Shown here piece by piece: positions 33,625-45,031 of a DNA stretch of 64,000 nt. The translations under genes and the position numbers were made by a program. The notes under the pieces were generated by a model. It worked only from the letters and a program-made list of their open reading frames with translations, was not told where the DNA came from and searched no databases. Source of the DNA: Antennarius striatus (taxonomy: Eukaryota; Chordata; Actinopteri; Lophiiformes; Antennariidae). Where the stretch lies: NCBI RefSeq assembly GCF_040054535.1, contig NC_090781.1, positions 9,489,982 to 9,553,981 on the forward strand, in the 5' to 3' direction. Within the stretch, counting starts at the first letter, position 1. Each line of letters begins with the position of its first letter.

Positions 33625-35005
33625 TAGGATAGGATGGCGACGCGTGCACATGCAGCGGCTCCCCTCTCTCCCGATAGAGCGGTTCTTTAATGTTTTTTGT
33701 GTCTTGTCTCTCCGTGTATTTGTCCACCTTCGTCACGTCCATCTTTGTCACATCTACTTGCCCCAAGGCACTCATACTCCTGTGAGTTTCTGCTCGACAT
33801 GCGCAGAACAACTTTTTTGGACTTAAACCCAGCAGATGCGGAAGTGGTGCATGAGTGTGGCCTGCTCTGGATGCCTGCTCAACCACCGACCCCGACTCCC
33901 AGCCCGCATTGGAAGCGCCACACGTGGAAAATGTGAAAGCAGAAGAGGTGCAAGCGCGGAGGAAACCAGGCTAGGCTAGCTCTCACCGGCCGGCTATCCC
34001 GACCATCACACTCGCCAATGTACGCTGGCTAGACAATAAACTGGACAACATCCACCTGCTCCGATCATCAACGACTGCCGCCCAGTTGCACTCACTCCCA
34101 TCCTCATGAAGTGCTTCAAGCGGCTAGTAATGCACAACATCAAGTCTGCCCTCCCTTCAACCCTGGACCCTTTTCAGTTTGCTTACTAGTCCAACCGCTC
34201 GACCGATGACGCCATCTCCACTGCCCTACACTCAACCCTCACCCACCTGGAGACCAAAGACTCATACGCCAGAAGGCTGTTCATCGACTTCAGCTCAGCA
34301 ATCAACACAATCATCTCCCAGCAGCTCATCCATGAACTGGACCAGCTTGGACTCAACACCTGCTGCTGGACTTCCTGACAGGGAGACCACAGGCAGTTTG
34401 AGTCGGTAGCAACACCTCCAGCACCATCACGCTGAACACGGGAGCCCCCTGATGATGTTTACTGAGCCCTCTCCTCTTCACTCTGGTGACCCACGACTGC
34501 ACACCAACTTCCAGCTCCAACTCTTCATGAAGTTTGCAGATGACACGACTGTGGTGGGTCTCATCAACAACAGTGATGAGACAGCCTACAGAAATGAAGT
34601 GAGCCGCCTGGCTATGTTGTGCAAGGACAACAATCTTCATCTAAATGTGGAGAAGACGAAGGAGATTGTTGTGGACTTCAGGAGAACACGCACCCAGCAT
34701 GCTCCACTAAACATCGATGGTGCTGCAGAAAGGGTCAGCAGCACCAAGTTCCTGTGCACATCTCCGAGGACCTGTCCTGGGGCCACAACACCGCATCACT
34801 GGCCAAAAAAGTCCAACAGCGCCTCTACTTCCTCCGCAAACTAAGGAGAGCAAGAGTCCCACCCCCCATCATGCTCACCTTCTACAGAGGCACCATCGAG
34901 AGCATCATGACCAGCTGCATCACTGTGTGGTATGGCACCTGCCTTGCTTCCTGCTGCAAGGCCCTGCAGCGCATCATGAGAGCAGCTGAAAAGATAGAAA
35001 CAAGT
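33625..35005 (+). pseudogene. L2-like LINE remnant with internal deletion, unit 3
   Basis: The 5' end (to about 34070) joins directly to the RT region. The endonuclease and early RT are deleted. KFADDTTVVGLINNSDE, NLHLNVEKTKEIVVDFRR and TFYRGTIESIMTSCITVWY remain, in shifted frames. Confidence 0.8.
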
Positions 35006-36890
35006 CCTCTCTCTGAAGCGGTGAGAAGGTCGTTGCTAACCTTGACAAGTGCCGTTTACGTACTATAATGTTCCCTAAAACCTGACTGGAATTTCTAAAA
35101 TTAACTGCTGGATTTAAGGAAATCACATAACTGATTAGCGACTATTTTCTCCAAGATCTTAGATGAAATGGGAGATTTGTTATGGGTCAATAATTATTTA
35201 GAACAGCAGGGTCAAGGTTAGGTTTTTTGAGAAGTGGTTTGATTTCAGCTACTTGAAAGGACCGTGGTACATATCCAGTTGATAATGATAGGTTAATTAT
35301 ATTAAGGAAGTGGTTGCTAAGTAAAGGTAAAGCTTCTTTGATGAGTTTTGTTGGAATTGGATGGTTTAGCTGAGGAGACTATTTTAATCAGCTGACTGAT
35401 CTGTGTTGGAGAAAAGACATCCATGAAACCAAAAGGTTCAGGAGTCAGATGTGTGTTTTCTAAAGAAGGACTAGAGTTGGTGGATGACAGGACACCGTTA
35501 GTTTTGTCTCTGATGAGCAGGATCTTATTATTGAAGAAATTCATAAAATCATTTTTGTGGAGACTTGATGGAATACTGGGCTTATATGCACTGTGGTTCT
35601 ATGTTAGTCTAGATACAGTACAGAACATCACAAATCTATGATTGTTTTTATTGTCCTCGATTAATGATGAATAATAGGCAGCACTAGCGGAACAAAGTGC
35701 CTTCCTGAATTTATGTAAACTATCTTGCCACGCAGAGCGGTGTTCTCCTAGTTTAGTAGAACACCATTTCCTCTCAAGTTTTCAGGAATGCTGCTTTAAT
35801 TGGTGGGTATAAGAATTAAACCAAGGAGCTTGCATCCCCTGTTTTATAATCCTATTTTTTAGTGGAGGTTTTTCGCAGTTAGTCTGTTTTGTTGTCAACA
35901 AACTCATCAATATGAGATGGACTAACATTAACTGAGTTCAAAAAATGACCCGCTGTATAGTTCAGCTGCGGGATTAAATGAAGCATACTTGGGATTTCTT
36001 TCCTGAATTTAGGAATAGTATGATCTGATAAGGGCTGCACGGTGGCGCAGTGGGTAGCGCTGTCGCTGCACAACACGGCAGGTCCGGGTTTGAGTCCCGC
36101 TCTGTGCTAAGAATGTAAGTTCTCCCCGTGTCTGTGTGGGTTCTCTCCGTGTTCTCCGGCTTCCTCCCACCTCCAAAAACATGCGCCTCAGGTTAATTGG
36201 CCGGTCCCAAATTGCCCGTAGGAGTGAGTGTGTGTGTGCTCGGTTTTCTTTCTTTGTGTGTGGCTCCGCGGCGCACTGGCTTTGTGCCCAGAGTGTCCCT
36301 CACACCCTATGCCAGCTGGGATAGGCTCCAGCTCCCGTGACCTGCTGTGGCGGACTAAAGCGGAAGAAAATTAATGATCTGATAAATTTCTAGTATACAC
36401 TTTTTTTACAGGAAGGGAATTACACAATAGCCAAATGTCAAAATTTATCAGACAGTGGTCAGAGAGGATAGGATTTTGTGGAAAGATGAATAACTCTTCA
36501 ATTTCAAACCCAAAAATCAGGACTAAGTCCAGAGTATGCTTAAAGTGGTGAGTAGATTTCTGTACACACTGACTAAAGCCTACGGAGTCTAGTAACAACA
36601 TGAATGCGCTACTGAGGCTATCATTACTGTCGTCCACGTGAATATTGAAATCACCAACAATAACGACCTTATAAGAATTAAACTAGTTAAGAAGTCGTCA
36701 AATTCAGATAGAAGGTCATTGTATGAACCAGGAGGATAATAAATTATGACAAATAATAGAGGCTGAAATACTTTCTGGACTGGGTTTGATAGGCTCAGAC
36801 TAAGACTTTCAAATGAATTAAAGATCATTTTTGGTTTAGGGCTCAATTGCAGCGTGGAATTAAAAGTAGATGCACTTAATCAGGTTTTCA
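35006..36890 (-). pseudogene. Rex1-like LINE, 5' half, unit 3
   Basis: Equivalent to 23016-24900. The endonuclease piece reads HVDDSNDSLSSAFMLLLDSV and ILSDHCLINFDIWLL with one fewer frame break than unit 2. The SINE is at 36032-36373. Confidence 0.7.
36032..36373 (+). mobile_element. tRNA-like SINE, unit 3
   Basis: Same 342-bp insertion as at 24040-24381. The target duplication atgatctgataa is at 36020-36031 and 36374-36385. Confidence 0.8.
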
Positions 36891-37769
36891 TTAAACAGAA
36901 GTCATCAATAAGATAATCTGATATAAAGTAATTGTTTAAAACAGCTTAATATTTATTTTATTGTACTCTTGAGCTGTTGGATGCTTGCTTTTGATTTTTA
37001 TTAAATTGTCCAGATGTCCAGTTGCTTTCCTCTGGACTTGAAATGAATTAATTTTACGTGAATTAACTTTAAACAATCGGGGGACAGACAAAGTCTCAAT
37101 AGTGTACAGGTAGGTGACAGTTTGGTGGGTGACAGTATAGTGGGTGACAGTACAGTAGGTAAATGTGTAGTGGGTAACATTACGGTTGGTGACGATACAG
37201 TGGGTGACCGTTCTATGAGCGCAGAGACCTGTTTAATACTGTGCGGAGACCTGTTCAAGACTGCGACCCTGCATCCCGGTCTCAGCTCAACATTACAAGA
37301 GAAGCATTATTAAAAGAGAAGCATACTATGAGTTCTTGCAGGTGCAGACTAATTGTTTGGTGACTCTACAGATAAATATACCTTACAACAAAATAAATCT
37401 GATTGTTTATACCTGAATGTGTCATTAAAGATTAAAGCAAAACAAACAAATTCCATAAAATATATTCTTGTGTTCACCTTAAACACACATACACACAAAT
37501 GTTCGTTAAACACTGTAAGAAACATACTGTAATGCTTGAAACCTTCAACTTTCTCTTCACTGTTTGTCTTTCTATATGATGATTAAGAACTCCAGATTTT
37601 TTCTTTGCTTTCTTTTTAAAGTCAGGATAAAAAAATCAGTGTTTTGACTTTCATCTCGAAATTGTGACTTCTTTCTCAGAATTCATACATGTTTGATTCA
37701 AGCCAGGGCCCACTTCCACTGTAGTTTTACCAGAAGAATTTTTATTATTATTATTTTTTAGAAAATAAA
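36891..37769. other. Non-coding stretch with 15-bp minisatellite, unit 3
   Basis: Contains the minisatellite at about 37112-37213 and about 230 bp (37395-37622) that is absent from unit 2. No gene is seen. Confidence 0.55.
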
Positions 37770-38451
37770 GAGGAAGCTGGTCAGCTAGAACTCAAAAGTT
37801 TACTGTTGTGTGTGAAAAACTATTGAACTGGACCAAACTCAAGTCTTGGTTAAGTTAGAGGATTATAAACTGCAAGAAAAATATAGAGGATCAGTATATT
37901 GGAATTAAATCTGTTGTACTTTTTATGGCACTGTAGTTGTATTTACTATGAATATAGGAATTATAGGAGATGCATGGTGATGCAAATCCACTTGGCACGT
38001 TTATGTGAAAATAGAAAGTCCTTGAAAAAATTGGAAATTATTTTAATCACCTGGTGAGAAACTAAAAGAATGCCTGTAAATGGATACAATAATACTAATC
38101 AATCAACAAATCATCATGTATGTAGGATGTATATTACTTTTAAATGGGAGAAGGCAATTTTCTTTGAATATAATTTAGATGTGTACAAAAATGACCCTCT
38201 TCATCGTTGATACTGTGGTATATTCTATTTCTAGCATCACTGTGGAATGATGTAATTTTGTTCTATTTTTGCCAATCAATCAATCCCCATAAACCCTTTC
38301 AACTCAGTAAATAGGGTGGAACCCAACCAGGTGTGTAATTAATAAGACACCCTGGTTGCCTGTCTTGATTATACAGTGTCAGCGCTGTGCAATTCAAATA
38401 CAATTGCATGTTTGGAAGACAAGTGTAGACAGTATCTCGTTGTCTAACAAT
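37770..38451 (+). promoter_or_regulatory. Conserved upstream block of OlfC-type gene 3
   Basis: Near-identical to the blocks ahead of genes 1 and 2. The arms AACCAGGTGT (38325-38334) and ACACCCTGGTT (38347-38357) flank taattaat. Confidence 0.5.
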
Positions 38452-41400
38452 ATGATTGTCATTGACTTAATTCTTTGGCTTTATTCAGTTTGTGTCGTTA
38501 CGTCTGTCCAAATAAACACCTTCACCTCTCCACCCCTGTCTACCGCTAAGGAATGCGTGCTTCAAAACAGCTTTCAGCCGGCCTTTACGGCTAAAGGTGA
38601 TTTTGTTATTGGGGGGATTTTTCCCTTTCACTACAACCAAGAAATGCCAGACATCAATTGTACCTACAGACCACTGCCGGTGAAGTGCAATGGGTAAGTT
38701 AAATGGAAGTTTATGTTTTTGTCAAACCCTTCCTATTATTAATTGATTTTGATTTATATTCCCCAAGCTATAATATATATTTAATGTCACCTGATATGTA
38801 ATAATATATTAATGTATAGTCGAGGTTAATGGTTTCAGTTTGAGTTCTGAGATGTTTACAAAAAAAGATTTATGGATATGTTTTCTTCATTAAAATAATT
38901 GCTGTGAAGCATGTTACACATACAGTTAGATTTATTTAGGAAGTTATACATGCAAGATTTTGGTGGTGCTAGAAATGAGGTGACAACTTTTCAGAATTTC
39001 ATTTCTGAGACATAATGCATTCAACATTACAAGGAAATTTACTCAAAAATAACGGAAGAATCACCAAATGCATGCTCTGAGAAAACTTAAAAAACATGTA
39101 TAAGACATGACAAAAAATTCAGAAAAGGAAAAACACTTAAAATAAGTGAATGTGAAATTGATCTTTTCTATTTTCTTTGTATATATGCTGAAGCTTTGAT
39201 CCCCGGGCTTTTCGCTGGGCTCAGACAATGAGGCTTGCAGTGGACGAGATAAACCAAAGCATAAAACTGTTGCCTAACTACACCCTTGGATACAAAATAT
39301 TTGATTCATGTGCTTATCCACTGACTGGTCAGAGGGCTGCTTTGGCTGTAGTGAATGGGATAACTGACTCTCTTTTGTGTCGTGGTGCCTCTCCGCTCCT
39401 CGCTGTGGTTGGGGAATCTGGTTCAGCTCAATCTATTGTTGTGTCAAGAATCCTGCAGCCATTTAAAATTCCAATGGTAATGATGACTATTACTCTGTAA
39501 ATCTCTAAGAATATAATGTGTTTAACAGCACTGTATTTTTGCTTCCTCTTACAGATCAGTTACTTTTCTTCATGTGCATGTCTATCTGACCGAAGCCAGT
39601 ATCCTACCTTTTTCAGAGTGATTCCTAGTGATGACTATCAGGTAGCATCTAACCTTAGACTTTAAAAAATAATAATAACTTTTCAGTGCTGAAAATATCT
39701 TTTGAAAATAAAATATACTGTATCTATATTTGTCAAGAAAATAATCTGTATTTGTTAATATCAAATTAAATTCACTTGTGTTTTGAAACACAGGTGAGGG
39801 CCATTGCTCAGCTGCTATTACACTTCAACTGGACTTGGGTGGGGCTCATACGAGGAGATCATGAATATGGACATTTTGCAGTGCAAGGTTTACTAAAAGA
39901 ATTAAAGGATACCAGGGTGTGTATAGCATACCAAGAAATGATCCCCCTGCTATATAATACAGAGCGGGCACTGGAGATTATAGAGGTAGAAAAAGTGGCA
40001 CGTTGTATTGAGTTTCACACAGTTTGAGAGCATTAATTAAATTGCCCATTTTGTAGTATTGTCTTATTACACTCACTTGTTAGACTTAGTCCCAAAAATT
40101 ACACATGTCTTGTTGTTTTTATCTGTACTGTTCTTTGGTATTGCTCCTTTAGTTTTAAAGGCTTTTGTATTGTTTTTTTGTTATTCTTTTGTCATTTGAA
40201 AATTCTTTCCTCCCTTATTTGCCTCTGTGCACAGGTAATACGACACTCTTCAGCAAAAGTGGTGGTGGTGTTTTCAGCCGAGGGGGAGATGACGCCTTTT
40301 TTGAGAGATTATATGATCCAAAATATCACTGGAATCCAGTGGATTGCCAGTGAAGCCTGGGTCACAGCATCTGTCTTTACGGGGAGTGAGTATTACCCCT
40401 ACATGGGGGGCACCATCGGATTTGGAATCAGGAAAGGTCATGTATCAACACTCAGTGACTACTTGAGGACTGTAAACCCTCAGCTATATCCTAATAATCC
40501 TCTTGTTAAGGAGCTGTGGGAGGCTTTGTATGGTTGTAGTCCTTCTTTCTCTCCTGGCAATCGTTTTCCTCCGTGCACTGGACAGGAGACTCTATTGGAT
40601 CAACATGCAGCCTACATGAATACTTCTAGCCCTAGAGTGGCCTATAATGTCTATAAGGCTGTATATGCAATTGCTCATGCCCTCCACAACCTTCTGCTTT
40701 GTCAAAAAGGCAATGGGCCTTTTCAAAACAACTCATGTGCTCAAAGCGACAACATACACCCCTGGCAGGTACAACTAGTATGCCCACAAAAATAATGTAT
40801 TGAAAATGTTTAGTTTAAAAAAGCATTTGATGATATCTATTGGTTTTCAAGCTCCATCACTATCTTCAAGAGGTGACATTTCATATTTCGGGACAGAAGG
40901 TGAACTTTGACCTGAAGGGTGACTCCATACCCTATTATGACATAATCAACTGGCAGAGAGGCACAGCTGGGAACATTGAGTTTGTCAATGTGGGGCTTTT
41001 TGATGGAACCAAACCACCAGGAGAGGAGCTGGTGATCCAGGAGGACAGGATCATATGGGCGGGACATTTGAGTGAGGCAAGCTGCAGAAGCTGTATTTTT
41101 ACCTTCATCAGGTGGCAAATATTGAAGGTCTGTAGTTTGAGGTGGAAGTGAGTCAGGTGGACAAAAATGATTGATCTGATCAGTTACTTTTCATTATTTG
41201 TATAGGATGATTAGTTTCCAGTCTAACAAAACTTATTTCACTTTCAAGTAACAGCAGGATAATTTATTTTTTCAATGACTGTCATATTTTGTTGCACAAT
41301 GTTGTTGTTGCATTAATGTCCTCATGAATACTTTGGATTTAAATCTCCCATTTCTCCAACCACCATTTATTGTGTCCGTCAACAGATAAATATTTTGTGG

Positions 41401-42698
41401 CACAATGTGTCACATTACTGCCATACTTGATGATAAAAAAAACAGCTTAATCTTTTTCAGAAACAAAACAAATCAAAAAATCAATTATTCAATTCTGATT
41501 ACAGAACACTCAAGGCAGAGCTGAAAGCCATTGTTTGCTCTGCAGGTGCCAGTCTCTGTATGCAGTGCCAGCTGTCTTCCGGGCTACCGAAAAGCTGTCC
41601 GTATTTGGGAGCCTGTTTGCTGCTTTGACTGTCTACCATGTGACTCTGGAAAGATTAGCAATGAGACAAGTGAGTTGAAAAACAACAACAACATCAACCA
41701 CAACAACAAAAACAATAATAGTAATAATAATAGTAATAATAATATGCAGTATTTCGTTATTGACATAGCTACTGTTTTTCACCATCTTTCTTGTAGATTC
41801 AGCAGAATGCACATTTTGTTCAAAGGATTTTTGGTCAAACAGTGATAGGACAGCTTGCATCCCCAAGAAGGTGGAGTTTTTGGCCTATGATTCCTTAGGT
41901 AAAGCCCTGACAGTGACTTCTGTATTTGGTGCTTGCTCCACTATAATTATCTTTGCAGTTTTTCTCAATCATCGAAACACAGCCATCATCCGTGTGAATA
42001 ACTCGGAACTCAGCTTCTTGATTCTATTCTCTCTCACTCTGTGTTTCCTGTGTTGCCTTGTATTCATTGGGGAGCCAACTCCATGGTCCTGCATGTTGCG
42101 CCACACTGCCTTCAGCATCACATTTTCACTGTGCCTCTCCTGCATCCTGGCTAAAACTCTTGTGGTGTTGGCTGCTTTCACTTCCACCAGGCCAGGGAAC
42201 AACATCATGAAGTGGTTGGGGCCTATGCAGCAGAGGCTCATCATCCTCAGTTGCACTCTGATTCAGGTGGTTACCTGTGCTTCCTGGCTCATTGATGCTC
42301 CTCCTATCCCATCACAAAACACACAATATGAACCATCAACAATAATATTAGAGTGTAGTGTTGGCTCTCGCCTAGCATTCTGGTGTGTTTTAGGTTATAT
42401 TGGTTTACAAACCTGTCTGTGCTTTGTTCTGGCCTTTCTAGCACGCAAATTACCTGGCAACTTCAATGAGGCAAAGTTCATCACTTTCAGTATGCTCATT
42501 TTTAGTGCTGTGTGGCTTGCATTTATTCCTGCTTATATCAGTTCCCCTGGAAATTATGCAGATGCAGTAGAGTCATTTGCCATTTTGGCTTCCAGCTTTG
42601 GCTTGTTGTTCTGTCTCTTTGCTCCAAAGTGTTACATTATTTTACTGAAGCCAGAAAAAAATACAAGACAACATATAATGGGAAAAGATAAGAAGTAA
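38452..42698 (+). CDS. OlfC/V2R-type vomeronasal class C GPCR, tandem copy 3
   Basis: The model is join(38452..38693, 39194..39476, 39555..39641, 39794..39985, 40235..40768, 40852..41076, 41546..41669, 41797..42698), 2589 nt and 862 residues, open throughout. Domains are as in copies 1 and 2. It is the most divergent copy, but in patches. Intron 2 and the start of exon 2 ([12 protein letters not shown] for [12 protein letters not shown]) differ, with an AAG rather than CAG acceptor. In the helices CLVFIGEP replaces GPLFIGEP and GYIGLQTC replaces SYIGLKIC. Other parts are almost identical. It shares the two extra phase-0 introns and the GC donor after exon 6 (41077). No AATAAA follows closely, because the 3' flank turns into (CA)n. 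It is probably functional. Confidence 0.87.
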
Positions 42699-42715
42699 TG
42701 TATCATAAATTAAAC

Positions 42716-42819
<104 letters not shown>

Positions 42820-42822
42820 TAG

Positions 42823-43572
42823 TGCTGTCAGGTGATTAAATAATCTAATTAATTACAGGATTTGTAATTAATTGATCTAATTAATCACATTTTAATCTCG
42901 AACCTGCTAAGGGCCCCCAAATAAAGGATTTGAATTCTAGGACATTACAAAATTGTAGTGCATGACTAATCAATAGAATACACCAAGAAAAGAAGATTTG
43001 AAATCCACATTTTTATTGGTTAAGTGTGCTTCATACATGAAATTCAAAAGAAAAAAGGCCAAGCACATCAGTAAACCAATTAGGCCAAGTGCATTTCTCA
43101 AAAATGCAATACAAATACAGTTAAATAAAATAAATAAAATTCAGAAATAAAATAAAGCTGGGTCTCAAATAGGCACATAAGCAGACTTTCAATCAAAACT
43201 AAAGCTGACTCAATACAGCAATTCTAAATGAATAGTATAACATGCCTCTAAATAAGGCAACTAAATAGCAAGATGCCAACAGGCATAATGGTAAGCTAAC
43301 GTTCAACTCTCTGTCCTTGACATGTTTTGCTTTTAAATGATACGTTAGGCCGGAGCTGCTTCGGTGATATGAAAATTATATTTTGCAAAAGGTACAAATA
43401 ATAATAATAATAATGATATTAATATTAATGATAATAATGATGGATTAGATTTATGTAGCACTTTTCTGGACACTCAAAGATGCTTTACACCAGATCCATT
43501 ATTCATTCACTCCTTATTCATACTTGATGGCAGACTGACCGAGGCGGCTACAGCACAGATTGGCAGCGCAGA
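42823..43572. mobile_element. MITE-like repeat, left part
   Basis: It begins tagtgctgtca, followed by aattaatcacatttta-type motifs. Positions 43325-43572 match 56698-56850 and 60455-60560, the arms of a second copy ending in tgacagcccta near 60855. These look like a non-autonomous DNA transposon with TAGGGCTGTCA-type ends. The right end is missing here, cut at a (TA)n run. Confidence 0.5.
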
Positions 43573-43574
43573 AT

Positions 43575-43579
43575 CTATA

Positions 43580-43646
<67 letters not shown>
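43575..43646. repeat. (TA)n microsatellite
   Basis: A TA run with one early interruption (atatgtat). Confidence 0.95.
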
Positions 43647-43648
<2 letters not shown>

Positions 43649-43673
43649 TATTTTGATCCGTCTGGAGTAAGTT

Positions 43674-44037
43674 CCCACTAGGCCAATGTGCACCCAGAAA
43701 TATTTCATTTATGCTTGCATCTTTTAATTGTCTTAATTAACTTTAATTAGTTATACAATTTGATAAAATTCGCTATTTAAATACTTCCTATACTTTAAGT
43801 CTGCTACATTGTCCACTACATAGAGATTTTTAAATTATACATTTTATTCATTCTTTCTTTTTGCACAACTGCATTTTTATGTGATGATTACAAATAAATT
43901 AAATTTGGATATAAATACAAACACATGATTCTGTTTTAACAGTTTAATTTGAAAAGACAGTTTAAAATAAAACAATTCTTTGTTATGATATGCTCCAATG
44001 GATATTATATACATCTTGAAATGGAACCTATTCCATG
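43674..44037. repeat. Diverged copy of the tandem-unit flank
   Basis: The motifs actaggccaa, gcacccagaaatat, tgatatgctccaat and gaaatgg-acctattcca occur in the same order as at about 18450-18757 and 31738-32055, with many substitutions. This is an older copy of the segment that follows each tandem gene. No coding content. Confidence 0.7.
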
Positions 44038-44059
44038 GTTATATTTTTAATGATAAATG

Positions 44060-44300
44060 TATTTGCATGTTCTCCTCATTGTCTTTGTGGGTTTTCTCTG
44101 GATTCTCTGGCTTCCTCCTACCTCCAAAAACATGCGCTTCAGATTATTTGGCCATTCCAGATTGCGGGTAGGAATGAGTGCGTGCATGTTTGTCTGTCTC
44201 TGTGTGGCTCTGCGGTGCTCTGGAGTCGCGCTCGGAGTTCCCCCCTTAGTCAGCTGGGATGGGCTCCAGCTCCCTGCAACCTGTTACAGCGGATAAAGTA
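44060..44300 (+). mobile_element. tRNA-like SINE, 3' part
   Basis: Matches the body of the SINE at 24040-24381 (tctctggcttcctcctacctccaaaaacatgcgc, cagctgggatgggctccagctccc, then cggataaagtag). The tRNA-like head is missing. Confidence 0.7.
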
Positions 44301-44810
44301 GTATAAAGACAAATGAATGAATGAATATACATACACTCCCAGCACATTCAAAATTAATTGTTCTACAGAGGTTGCATGTATTGATTAGCATGTTAACACT
44401 ATTTGAACTTTTGATGTAGTATGACATTGGTTGTTTGTCTGTTAAGCATATCTCTTCTTTTGTCCTCACCTAGTTGGCATTTTCTCAGCGTGCAAATTAA
44501 TTGCAGAGTAATATATTTCAATTAATGTACTGATTCTGAGACTGTACACCAAAGCACACAATGTTTTTGGAGTTCCTTATAATGTCAATTTAATAGGTGA
44601 ATAAATTCTTCCCAGATAGTTCTTTTATTAAAATGCTAACTATTTTAGCTACTTAAGGGTGACACTGAATTAATTCACATCAGTGAATTATTCAATCACT
44701 GATGTTAACTCTTTATTTGTCCAACAGTGAACTTTGTTGTACATATTTACTAACATGTTAATAAGCACTGAGCACTGAAAATGAACACATAAACTACATC
44801 ATTGTTATCT
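44301..44810. other. AT-rich stretch, nothing recognised
   Basis: No ORF of note and no repeat family that I recognise. Confidence 0.4.
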
Positions 44811-45031
44811 CAGTGTCAGTAACGTGTGGTCAGGGGAGGCAGGTGAGGCACAGCCTCACCTGACATCATGAAAGAAAAAATGGAAAATGGAAGAAATAAA
44901 TTAATTGGTTATATTTATCCAATCGTGTGTATTATAAAGTTATTCTCTGTTTAATGTCACCAATTTTAGATTATTTTTACTCAAAATCGCTGAATCCTCA
45001 CATTTACCACTGAAATACTGAGAAGAGACCT

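Larger units (their letters stand above)
30968..42715. repeat. Tandem segmental-duplication unit 3
   Basis: Homology to units 1 and 2 runs to just after the gene 3 stop codon and ends at a (CA)n array at 42717. Relative to unit 2, 1287 bp of the L2-like LINE is missing (20794-22080), with the 5-bp microhomology tcaac at the junction near 34070. About 230 bp near 37395-37622 is extra. Confidence 0.85.

Noticed and set aside
39180..39200. Gene 3 as a pseudogene because of its AAG acceptor at exon 2
   Set aside because: AAG is a tolerated acceptor, and the frame and all other splice sites are intact.
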